Of a DNA stretch of 21,435 bases, positions 1-6,457 are shown one piece after another. Source of the stretch: an uncultured Lachnospiraceae bacterium. GTDB lineage: Bacteria; Bacillota; Clostridia; Lachnospirales; Lachnospiraceae. The stretch covers positions 1-21,435 of the forward strand of contig CAJTKU010000028.1 in the NCBI GenBank assembly GCA_910577015.1, read 5' to 3'. How positions within the stretch are numbered: position 1 is the stretch's first letter; every line of letters begins with the position of its first letter. A program made the position numbers and the translations under genes. The notes under the pieces were generated by a model. That model was not told where the DNA came from, made no database searches, and saw only the letters and a program-made list of their open reading frames with translations.

Positions 1-54
1 CAGTATCTCTGCTTTTTAAATATTCAGTTGTAACATATGTATTGTAATCCTACA
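1..54. repeat. 54-bp terminal repeat, left copy (inverted relative to the right end)
   Basis: Bases 1-54 are the exact reverse complement of 21381-21434. The repeat cuts into the 3' end of the portal gene, which reaches its stop codon inside it. Read outward from the window it starts TGTAGGATTACAATACATAT. An end starting TG is compatible with an insertion-sequence end, but I do not recognise the family. Because both window ends enter the same sequence in the same sense, the simplest reading is two copies of one multicopy element flanking this stretch, with the assembly stopping about one k-mer inside each copy. A genuine inverted repeat bounding an invertible segment is the alternative. Confidence 0.85.
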
Positions 55-1027
55 CCACATTCAGCTTGATAAAATATTTATTCTTTACCTCCGGAAGCAG
101 GAGTGCTTTCTGAAGCGACTGTTCCCACCGTATTACCCATGGGTCAAGCGTATACTTGACAAACTCAAGGGACTGCTGCTCGATGTTCGAAAAGCTCGAC
201 TTCTCCAAATCCCCGACCATGTGCGAGGGTATCCCAATCTGCTGGTATTTCATGCCTTCCTCAAGCACGGCAATCTTATGGACGTTGTTTACGCCCCTGT
301 ACACGGCATTCCATGATTCCCGTACCTTTGACGGGTCTTTCAGCACGCCCGGATGTTCAAGCATGCCTCCGGGATTTGCACCATTTGCAAAGAAACTTGC
401 ACCATACTCCTCACAGACAAGCGTCATTCCCACCGCACTTTTTGCCATTGCTATCGGGGAATACCCGATAAGGCCGTCAAATCCAAGCCCCGGAATATGC
501 AGCACCTCCTCCACTTTCAGGCGGATATTTCCGTAATCCTTAAACATCAGATTTTCATCACTGTTTCTCGAATACACATAATAAATGCTTCCCCTGTCGT
601 TCCTTTGCACGTCCATTTTGTCCGGAAGCATCGGGTACAGTCCAAGCACACGCCCTGCTCCGTCCCTTACAATCTGCGCATATGCGTTTCCCCATATCAG
701 CAGATAGCTTATAAGTATTTCCCGGAACACAAATGACGTCATCTCCGGGTTTGGCTCGTCATGGAGCAGATAATAAAGCGGATGGTCATGCACCAGTTTT
801 TTGCCGCCATCCGTATGATATTCATATACATGAAGCGGCAGGGATGCAACTGCCTCTGACAGAATCCTCACGCACGCATAAACCGCCGTGGTCTGCATCG
901 CCGTCCTCTCATTAACGGGCTTCCCGCTTGTCGTCCTTCTGAACGGAAAGGAATATCCCGCATCCGCCGCCTTATCCTTCGGTTTGTCCCTTGCCTGCCC
1001 AAAACCAAACAAACTTTTAATTCCCAT
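50..1027 (-). CDS. HK97-type phage portal protein, C-terminally truncated
   Basis: Portal proteins of this family form the dodecameric ring at the capsid vertex through which DNA is packaged. The 325-residue product shows the family's pattern. A basic N-terminus is followed by AMQTTAVYACVRILSEAVAS near residues 43-62 and LHVYEYHTDGG-like strands. Later comes the conserved late segment with NIEQQSLEFVKYTLDPW and WEQSLQKALL. I start it at 1027 because AGGAGG sits six bases upstream; an upstream ATG at 1081 lies inside a terminator hairpin and has no such site. Members are usually around 390-440 residues, so roughly 70-100 residues are missing. Similarity ends at FIKLNV and a stop follows directly at the terminal repeat. 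No terminase, protease or capsid gene is present in the window, so this is an isolated prophage fragment. Confidence 0.85.
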   Translation of the reverse strand: MGIKSLFGFGQARDKPKDKAADAGYSFPFRRTTSGKPVNERTAMQTTAVYACVRILSEAVASLPLHVYEYHTDGGKKLVHDHPLYYLLHDEPNPEMTSFVFREILISYLLIWGNAYAQIVRDGAGRVLGLYPMLPDKMDVQRNDRGSIYYVYSRNSDENLMFKDYGNIRLKVEEVLHIPGLGFDGLIGYSPIAMAKSAVGMTLVCEEYGASFFANGANPGGMLEHPGVLKDPSKVRESWNAVYRGVNNVHKIAVLEEGMKYQQIGIPSHMVGDLEKSSFSNIEQQSLEFVKYTLDPWVIRWEQSLQKALLLPEVKNKYFIKLNVV

Positions 1028-1051
1028 ATGATACCTCCTAAAAATGGGTAC

Positions 1052-1078
1052 AAAAAAAGCACCTCCGAAGAAGTGCTT
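1052..1078 (-). terminator. Rho-independent terminator with C(UUCG)G loop, before the portal gene
   Basis: On the minus strand AAGCACTTC pairs with GGAGGTGCTT (one G-U pair) around a C(TTCG)G tetraloop, and seven T follow. It lies between the relE stop codon (1133) and the portal ribosome-binding site (1034-1039). It would end transcription from relBE and insulate the portal gene. Confidence 0.8.
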
Positions 1079-1132
1079 CATATATCCGTAACACCCTGTA
1101 TTTTTTCCTGTTTCAGTTTCAGATATATTGTG

Positions 1133-1468
1133 CTATTCCAGTTCCATTTTCCCAAGCTCCGTTAACTGGTTCCGTTTTCCATATGCAACCGCCGTTATAT
1201 GGACCGTCTGATATTCCTCATCCGTCCAGTAATACATGATAAAATTTTTTACCATTGTTTTTCTGATTCCCTGCTCCCTCCATTTTTCCACATCAACCAG
1301 CGGATTTCGCTCCGGCATGCTCTCTAATGAAGCAGCCGTTTTTTTCATTTCCAAAAGCAGGTTATATGCCGTCTGCGGGGCAAGAAGTTCATTCGCAATA
1401 TAATCCTTTATTTCTTCCATCTGCGTCAGGGCGTATTTTGTGATTTTTACCTTATATTGTTTTTTCAT
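1133..1468 (-). CDS. relE: RelE/ParE-family toxin of a type II toxin-antitoxin pair
   Basis: The 111-residue protein has the RelE/ParE layout: an N-terminal strand (QYKVKITKYA), two long helices (residues about 12-50) and a C-terminal sheet with IRKTMVKNFIMYYWTDEEYQ and the late segment HITAVAYGKRNQ. RelE members usually cut mRNA on the ribosome, whereas ParE members poison gyrase; the sequence alone does not decide which applies here. The ATG at 1468 is preferred over a TTG at 1477 because AAGGGG lies about 10 bases upstream of the ATG. It follows the antitoxin stop codon by five bases, so the two are co-translated. The basic tail with KR is compatible with an RNA-cleaving RelE. Confidence 0.85.
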   Translation of the reverse strand: MKKQYKVKITKYALTQMEEIKDYIANELLAPQTAYNLLLEMKKTAASLESMPERNPLVDVEKWREQGIRKTMVKNFIMYYWTDEEYQTVHITAVAYGKRNQLTELGKMELE

Positions 1469-1473
1469 GATAA

Positions 1474-1773
1474 TCAAAGCCCCTTCATAAGCTGATTAAA
1501 AGCTTCTTCATAAGAAACTGATTCTCCCTTTTTTGCCTGTGTCAGTCCGGTCTGCATCATCTCACCAAATTCTTTATCGGACATTGTATCAAGTGTCTTA
1601 ATTTCCGAAGGCAGTTCAATGGAAAAAGGAATCCCCCTTTTCATGATTACCTGCCTATAGGTCATATTAATAAAAGCCGATGCAGATACACCAAGTTTAT
1701 CCAGTATATCTTCCGCCTGTTTCTTGACATTGGGTTCCACCCTGACATTTACATTTGCACTTCGTGTTGCCAT
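1474..1773 (-). CDS. relB: RelB/DinJ-family antitoxin
   Basis: The 99-residue protein starts with a ribbon-helix-helix DNA-binding segment (ATRSANVNVRVEPNVKKQAE, then ILDKLGVSASAFINMTYRQV), diagnostic of RelB/DinJ. Its C-terminal half, from about residue 50, would wrap the toxin. The start at 1773 is chosen because the canonical MATRSANVNVRVE begins there and AGGCGG lies upstream; a longer frame to 1851 would run through the promoter. Members dimerise, repress their own promoter and neutralise the adjacent toxin. The toxin gene begins five bases after the stop. Confidence 0.87.
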   Translation of the reverse strand: MATRSANVNVRVEPNVKKQAEDILDKLGVSASAFINMTYRQVIMKRGIPFSIELPSEIKTLDTMSDKEFGEMMQTGLTQAKKGESVSYEEAFNQLMKGL

Positions 1774-1800
1774 ATTGCCGCCGCCTTTCTTTTTTTCTTT

Positions 1801-1829
1801 ATTATACCCTTTTGTGTCGCAAAATACAA
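1801..1829 (-). promoter_or_regulatory. relBE promoter with overlapping palindromic operator
   Basis: On the minus strand TTGTAT (1824-1829) and a perfect TATAAT (1801-1806) are separated by 17 bases. Inside the spacer TTTTG-CGACA-CAAAA (1810-1824) is an imperfect palindrome, well placed for autorepression by the ribbon-helix-helix antitoxin. The operator role is inferred. Confidence 0.72.
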
Positions 1830-1878
1830 TACAATTAGCTTTTCTTTTCACTGAAATTTACTTTTTCAATCAACCCTT

Positions 1879-2940
1879 TTAAATTATTTCCTCAAGCAAA
1901 TACGTTTTTCCTTGAAATGACACTTCATCACCTATACGGCATCCTAGAAGCATTTTGGCCAGTGGAGGAATTTTTGTAGAGTTCGGAAGATAGTTTACGA
2001 GTATTACTTTTTGTTCATCAGTTTCTTTAATACGTACATTGACTTTTTGACCAATAACTACATATTCATCCTGAGCACTATCTTCGGATGCTTCCTCCTC
2101 TGATATCTCATTGCCATCAATGTCCATATCTTCATACTCATCGGATTCATCCTCAATTTCCACACCTTGCTGATCCCCTTGTATAATACCATAAATATTA
2201 TCAATGAGCATGTCTGCAATTTCATCTTCATCAAGACAATCCAAAACCACTCCACCACCTACTGCATTTAAAAACTGCAATGATGGTCTTATATGCTCCT
2301 TTGGCAATAGTTGTATGTTTTCCTCTTGAAAATTTTTGAATGCCTTAACGATACCATTCAAAATAATCGGATTTGCAGAGAAATTATTACTATAAAAAAT
2401 GTCTGAAATTTTACTACTAATATCGTTGCTTCCTATAATATCAAGCTTTTCAAATGGGTTTGCATTACTCGGATCATACGTATTTCTGCCAACCCACCAA
2501 CACTTCGCTATAGAATTTCTAAACAATCCAGCTCTTGTACCACCAGAAAAGAAAAATCTCGATTTTATATTTGATACCGCCTCTTTCTGATTTTTCGGAA
2601 ATTTTGTATCGCAATCCCATCTTTTTCTCAGATAACCATAATAGACAGAGTGACACATTCCTGCCCACAACCTTTCATCACAAGCCTGTGACTCTGTTAA
2701 AAATGACAAGTTCTCATAAATAATTTTACAGTTAGCAAACTCAACTTCACCTTTTGACGTATCAGAATCTATAGGTGCTAATTGGAAATCCTGTATCTCT
2801 TTGAACTCAACAAATGGATCTCCTCCGCAGACTTTCCATAGCCATTTATTATCTTTTTCTGTGAAATACATATTATAAACCATATCAAGATTGGATTTGA
2901 GGATGTCCAATGCTTCTTTTTTCATAAAATATAATTTCAT
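1879..2940 (-). CDS. DUF6339-like protein with acidic linker and GreA/GreB-C-like domain
   Basis: Last gene of the four-gene operon, 353 residues. Its ATG follows the upstream TAA directly (TAAATG) and GAGGAGG lies eight bases upstream, so the start is firm. Residues 1-250 resemble what I recall as the DUF6339 family, including LTESQACDERLWAGMCHSVY, then a FFFSGGTRAGLFRNSIAKCW block. Residues about 260-295 are an acidic linker of Asp, Glu and Ser. Residues about 295-353 (VNVRIKE..., then STKIPPLAKMLLGCRIGDEV and TYLLEEI) match the C-terminal FKBP-like fold of GreA/GreB transcript-cleavage factors, whose consensus has the same SPLAKALLGKKVGDEV order. There is no N-terminal Gre coiled coil, so RNA-cleavage stimulation is unlikely; contact with RNA polymerase is possible. 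The family call comes from memory. Confidence 0.7.
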   Translation of the reverse strand: MKLYFMKKEALDILKSNLDMVYNMYFTEKDNKWLWKVCGGDPFVEFKEIQDFQLAPIDSDTSKGEVEFANCKIIYENLSFLTESQACDERLWAGMCHSVYYGYLRKRWDCDTKFPKNQKEAVSNIKSRFFFSGGTRAGLFRNSIAKCWWVGRNTYDPSNANPFEKLDIIGSNDISSKISDIFYSNNFSANPIILNGIVKAFKNFQEENIQLLPKEHIRPSLQFLNAVGGGVVLDCLDEDEIADMLIDNIYGIIQGDQQGVEIEDESDEYEDMDIDGNEISEEEASEDSAQDEYVVIGQKVNVRIKETDEQKVILVNYLPNSTKIPPLAKMLLGCRIGDEVSFQGKTYLLEEII

Positions 2941-3825
2941 TTAGATATCCTCCTCTTCCTCACCATTCCCAAACAAATTTGCAAATTTTCTTAATGCAGC
3001 ATTTAACGGTAACTCCATTGCTTCTTGAGCTAGCTGAACAGATGTCTTATCCGAATTCAACAGTTCATCTTCCAAGTCGACTCCACGTTTCTCATAAGCC
3101 TTGGACAAAGAAATATACCAATTTCTTCCCGAGTAATTATCAATACCATTCTCTTGTTTTAATTCTTCGAAAACATATACCAGTGCCGGAAAAACCATCA
3201 TAGAATTCAATATCGGCTGAAGTTCTTCTTTATCGCAGAAACGAGAATATATCTCATATTCCTGCAATCCTAACCCAATACCGATTTGTGCCGTTGAAAG
3301 ATCTATCTCCATCGGATTTGGCTCAGATGTTAATCGCTTATACACCTTAAAAATGGAACTTGCACTGTTAAATTCCTCGTAATTTTTTACAATGTCAATT
3401 GCTGGCACATTTTTATACGCAAGGATAGTTCCCTTCGACAATTCAAATGACAATCCCAGGTAATCTTCGTTCCAATCGGAATTTACAAAGTGAGAAATAT
3501 CTTTTTTTATCACTATTAAAACGATAATTTCAATTCTTCCATTGATTCTTCCAACTGGGATTTCCTTACTGACATGGTTTGAAATATCATGAATCGCAGT
3601 TCTGAAAGATGTGTTAGCACACTCAATATGAATCACATATTCAGCATCACCTGTCAAAATCATACTCTGGAGATTTTTGTTATCCATCTCAATATCAAAA
3701 TCAAACTGGAGATTATTCACACCATTCATCTTATACTGCACTTCAGCATCGAAGATGGAATTAACATAATCATCTCTTTCTTCGCTTAAAACTGGATATG
3801 TATATAATCTTTTAGTTATGTTCAT
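2941..3825 (-). CDS. Unrecognised protein of the GHKL-ATPase operon
   Basis: I do not recognise a named family for this 294-residue protein. It looks soluble. Residues 1-140 are rich in alternating strands (for example NNLQFDFDIEM, EYVIHIEC, GRIEIIVLIVIKKDI), suggesting a beta-sandwich or barrel. Residues about 190-294 are helical, with LNSMMVFPALVYVFEELKQE and MELPLNAALRKFANLFG, and the tail is acidic (EEEEDI). There is no signal peptide or obvious catalytic motif. The gene overlaps the ATPase gene by 14 bases. I prefer the second ATG (3825) because GGAGG lies nine bases before it but only three before the first ATG (3831). Its fixed position between the ATPase and the Gre-like protein suggests a complex partner or adaptor. 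Confidence 0.72.
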   Translation of the reverse strand: MNITKRLYTYPVLSEERDDYVNSIFDAEVQYKMNGVNNLQFDFDIEMDNKNLQSMILTGDAEYVIHIECANTSFRTAIHDISNHVSKEIPVGRINGRIEIIVLIVIKKDISHFVNSDWNEDYLGLSFELSKGTILAYKNVPAIDIVKNYEEFNSASSIFKVYKRLTSEPNPMEIDLSTAQIGIGLGLQEYEIYSRFCDKEELQPILNSMMVFPALVYVFEELKQENGIDNYSGRNWYISLSKAYEKRGVDLEDELLNSDKTSVQLAQEAMELPLNAALRKFANLFGNGEEEEDI

Positions 3826-5722
3826 ATACATTTACCTCCATTGCATAATCTCGGTTATCAAGCAACGCAATTTCAAACTGGACTTTTTCATTTCCTTTCA
3901 TACCAGAGAAGCTGACACCTTCAGAACTCTTCTTTATGCCCGTACACCCCATCAATTCTGATGCGGAATAGATTGCAAGCTTATTTGATTTACCATTTTC
4001 ACCAACCGTAACAATCTCAACGTGTCCTGTACGAATATCCCGTGGCAAGATAAAGGAAACTCTATATGTGTTTCTTGATGTTTTTATTACCCTAACATTC
4101 TTAAGTTCTTGGTTGATATCTCCTCCATATCTTTTATGTACGGTGTCATGTCCGCCTGTTGTCGCTATACCCCTATGTGTGTCTTTTTTACTTCGATGTC
4201 TCGTACCGCCCAAATTACGTGTTGTTGGATTGCTGCCATCATCCCCCACGACTCCTTCCGTATCGGTACTCTTCGACTTGCCGCTTCCTTCACTTCCGTA
4301 AAACAATCCCTTTGGTTTGTTTTTTGATGTTCTGGGTTGAATTGTAATAGAACCAATTGTATCTTGAAGACTTTCCTTATTATCATCTCCACTTTGAGTA
4401 GCCTTATCTGATTCTTTTTGAAGAACTCCTGCCAATCCTGCGACCTCAATTTCATCATCACTAGAGTGTTCACCTAAAGTTTGAATACAATCTCTTATCC
4501 AATCTCTTAATTCATTATTATATTCTTTCGCCAATGGTACATTCGTTGAGTGTCTGCTTGGTAACCACCTGTCGTGTGCAGGGGTTTCCATTTCTCTAAA
4601 GAACTCATTGAGTTCTCTCCCCTCCATCTCAAGTATGCCGGAAAATGAAATGATTCTTGACATATTTCCAAGTGCGAACAACTTCATTCCCGAAGATCTT
4701 GTAATCAAAATTTTTTTATTTAAATTTTCCGATGAGTCAACTAATACGCTGAGCTTCAATGTCCCTAATCCATGAAAATCTCTTGTAAATACTTTTGTTT
4801 CCGGGCGAGTCAATACTTGGTAGTACCAATATGCATTTTTAATCTTTGCATTATATGTATCAAGATATCTTGACAATGTTGAACTATCAATTTTTCTATC
4901 AGCAACCGTTACGCTCAACAAATTCTTATGAATCGCCATCAAAAAATTTTCAAGCACCTCATTAATAACATTCCTATCCCATTCCGCACCGGCATTAAAT
5001 CCATACACAAAAACATCCGTTCCAATCTCAGTTCTTTTGCAAAGTTGTTCCAATTCGTTGATAGAATTGACTGGCAAATTTCCTTGTGGATTTCCATAAT
5101 AACCTATTCCGGTAGTCATTGTGTTCATACTATTGCTTAAATCTTCCGGAAAAGATATAAAACGAGACACTCCTTGTGCAGCAGTTTTTTGTGCTTCATT
5201 CAAAGTTCTATAAAAAACCAATCTATAGTCTGAATTAGTAAAAGGGGCGTTTTTTCCTATTCCAAATGCTCCAGCTTTATCACCTGTTTTAGTTGCGCCA
5301 CCATCAAGTTTAGTTAATGCATTCCACCCCTCATCACTATCTTCATACGGATGACTCAGTCCAGTTGTATTAAAATCACTGATACGCAGTACAGTTGTAG
5401 ATTGTTTTTTGATTGAATTCAATGCCTTAGTTAGCACCTTGATTGCTTTCTCACTATTCTTTTTTGACCAGTAATCGTATGCTTTTTTCATTTTAGATGC
5501 ATATTGCTCATACCCAGGTATGTCTGATGAAGATATTCTATACTGTTCAAATTCAACCCTGACAGTCGCATTTTTATCTTCCACTGCTGCATCCAACGAA
5601 TTCTGGCAAATCTCTCGTGCTAACGATTGTATTTCTGTTCCTGTAAAAGTCTCAATCCCCGCATCCGATACACCACGTACTTGTCCGAATCCATTATGCG
5701 GAAAATTCCACTCATTAGTCAT
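3812..5722 (-). CDS. GHKL (HSP90/MutL-like) ATPase, core of a putative defence operon
   Basis: This 636-residue protein carries a GHKL ATP-binding fold. An N-box-like helix REICQNSLDAAVE (about residues 36-48) is followed by a divergent G1 box ISDFNTTGL (about 114-122) and a G2 lid GDKAGAFGIGKNAP (about 147-160). This fold binds ATP and dimerises in HSP90, MutL, Morc-like and several phage-defence ATPases. Residues about 250-420 resemble the transducer part. Residues about 425-530 are a low-complexity Ser/Gly/Lys/Thr linker, and a small beta-rich domain (about 540-636) closes the protein. I start it at 5722 because GAGG is eight bases upstream; the alternative ATG at 5728 overlaps the upstream stop. 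There is no nuclease or methylase domain. A specific system name cannot be assigned. Confidence 0.82.
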   Translation of the reverse strand: MTNEWNFPHNGFGQVRGVSDAGIETFTGTEIQSLAREICQNSLDAAVEDKNATVRVEFEQYRISSSDIPGYEQYASKMKKAYDYWSKKNSEKAIKVLTKALNSIKKQSTTVLRISDFNTTGLSHPYEDSDEGWNALTKLDGGATKTGDKAGAFGIGKNAPFTNSDYRLVFYRTLNEAQKTAAQGVSRFISFPEDLSNSMNTMTTGIGYYGNPQGNLPVNSINELEQLCKRTEIGTDVFVYGFNAGAEWDRNVINEVLENFLMAIHKNLLSVTVADRKIDSSTLSRYLDTYNAKIKNAYWYYQVLTRPETKVFTRDFHGLGTLKLSVLVDSSENLNKKILITRSSGMKLFALGNMSRIISFSGILEMEGRELNEFFREMETPAHDRWLPSRHSTNVPLAKEYNNELRDWIRDCIQTLGEHSSDDEIEVAGLAGVLQKESDKATQSGDDNKESLQDTIGSITIQPRTSKNKPKGLFYGSEGSGKSKSTDTEGVVGDDGSNPTTRNLGGTRHRSKKDTHRGIATTGGHDTVHKRYGGDINQELKNVRVIKTSRNTYRVSFILPRDIRTGHVEIVTVGENGKSNKLAIYSASELMGCTGIKKSSEGVSFSGMKGNEKVQFEIALLDNRDYAMEVNVYEHN

Positions 5723-5727
5723 TTGCA

Positions 5728-5952
5728 TCACCTCAACGAAAATTTACTTTCTTTATTACTGTTATCTTGATATTTGTTTTTACAAGCTTTTAATTCCGAT
5801 TCTAGTGCAGAGAAAATCTTTTTTACGTCTTCATCGGTATATTCATAAGTTGCAGTATTTGAGCAATTGCTCAATAGTCTTATCATATCTATAATCTTAT
5901 TCGTTCTAGCCTCAGCAACTCTTATAAATTTATCGTGTTTTGACTCAGCCAT
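5728..5952 (-). CDS. Small helical protein opening the GHKL-ATPase operon
   Basis: First gene of the operon, 74 residues, with AAGGAG seven bases upstream of the ATG. It is predicted almost fully helical and highly charged: residues 1-27 (AESKHDKFIRVAEARTNKII) and 40-60 (EDVKKIFSALESELKACKNK) flank a short SNCSNTATYEYT turn. Small proteins with the same R..KI...IRLLSNCSN...YEYT..DV.KIF pattern recur, as I recall, beside ATPase-containing defence loci, but no function is established. Its stop is within a few bases of the ATPase start, so the two are translationally coupled. It may be a regulator or a structural subunit of the ATPase. Confidence 0.75.
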   Translation of the reverse strand: MAESKHDKFIRVAEARTNKIIDMIRLLSNCSNTATYEYTDEDVKKIFSALESELKACKNKYQDNSNKESKFSLR

Positions 5953-5983
5953 ATTTTTCTCCTTTTCGTTTTATTTTGATTAT

Positions 5984-6012
5984 ATTATAATTGTTTTAAC
6001 AGTATTTGTCAA
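5984..6012 (-). promoter_or_regulatory. Near-consensus sigma-A promoter of the GHKL-ATPase operon
   Basis: The minus strand has TTGACA (6007-6012), a 17-base spacer and TATAAT (5984-5989), matching both consensus hexamers perfectly. The first start codon is at 5952. No other promoter of comparable quality lies in the operon, so it probably drives all four genes at a high basal rate unless repressed. Confidence 0.85.
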
Positions 6013-6020
6013 TATTCTCC

Positions 6021-6061
6021 ATTTATTTTAAAATTATTTCTAAAATAATTTTAAAATAAAT
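6021..6061. repeat. 19-bp perfect AT-only inverted repeat
   Basis: ATTTATTTTAAAATTATTT (6021-6039) and its exact reverse complement (6043-6061) flank a 3-base loop. It contains only A and T in the arms and starts eight bases upstream of the -35 box of the operon promoter. It could be an operator, an UP-element-like activator or a cruciform; as an RNA terminator it would be weak. Confidence 0.85.
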
Positions 6062-6065
6062 AACA

Positions 6066-6088
6066 GCATTCAACACTCTGTTGGATGC
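6066..6088 (-). terminator. Hairpin terminator behind the recombinase remnant
   Basis: On the minus strand GCATCCAACA pairs with TGTTGAATGC (one G-U pair) around GAG, followed by TGTTATTTATTTT. It lies ten bases after the stop codon of the recombinase remnant and is presumably that gene's old terminator. It separates the remnant from the operon promoter. Confidence 0.62.
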
Positions 6089-6097
6089 CATTAATAT

Positions 6098-6345
6098 CTA
6101 TAATATTATCTTTTTATTAATTTCTATCTTTGTCTTAAAACAAACCTCGAATCTATCATCATGTACTTTTATTTGCTCAATGTACTTTATTACCAACTTG
6201 TCATCGTACTCGCTGATTTAAGTTTCTTGCGAATCGACATAGACTACAAGCTCATTGATTCGTTACCTTATCCCTCCGTATTTGCATGCTTTACCAGTTC
6301 CAGTTGTTTCTTCTGCCTTAGTTCTTCCATCTCATCTGCACATTT
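6098..6345 (-). pseudogene. Large serine recombinase, C-terminal remnant
   Basis: The minus strand encodes broken pieces typical of the C-terminal end of large serine (TnpX-type) recombinases: KCADEMEELRQKKQLELVKH and HANTEG in one frame, then RINELVVYVDSQET, a stop codon, and ISEYDDKLVIKYIEQIKVHD with DRFEVCFKTKIEI in another. The family consensus has the same order (EMEQLR..K...L, RIEE...FL.SQ..., EYDE.LVRKLIE.V.V..DKF.V.FK.G.E). It thus carries at least one frameshift and one internal stop, and everything upstream (catalytic Ser domain, zinc ribbon) is missing. It is a scar of an integrated mobile element next to the ATPase operon. Residues are compared with the family from memory. Confidence 0.72.
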
Positions 6346-6457
6346 CACTACACTTTATTTACTTGTTAGGGTTCACCTTTGACAGCAATACTACGCACTC
6401 CACATGAATACCAAATTAGAACATATCCCCACAAAATCACGGAAATATGGGCAATAT

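Noticed and set aside
4240..4330. Walker-A-like GSEGSGKS in the GHKL ATPase
   Set aside because: It lies in a low-complexity Ser/Gly/Lys linker with no following Walker B or strand pattern; chance match.
1879..5952. Assignment to the MutL/Z1 (MZA) defence type
   Set aside because: The ATPase fold fits, but no Z1, AIPR or DUF partner of that system is present.
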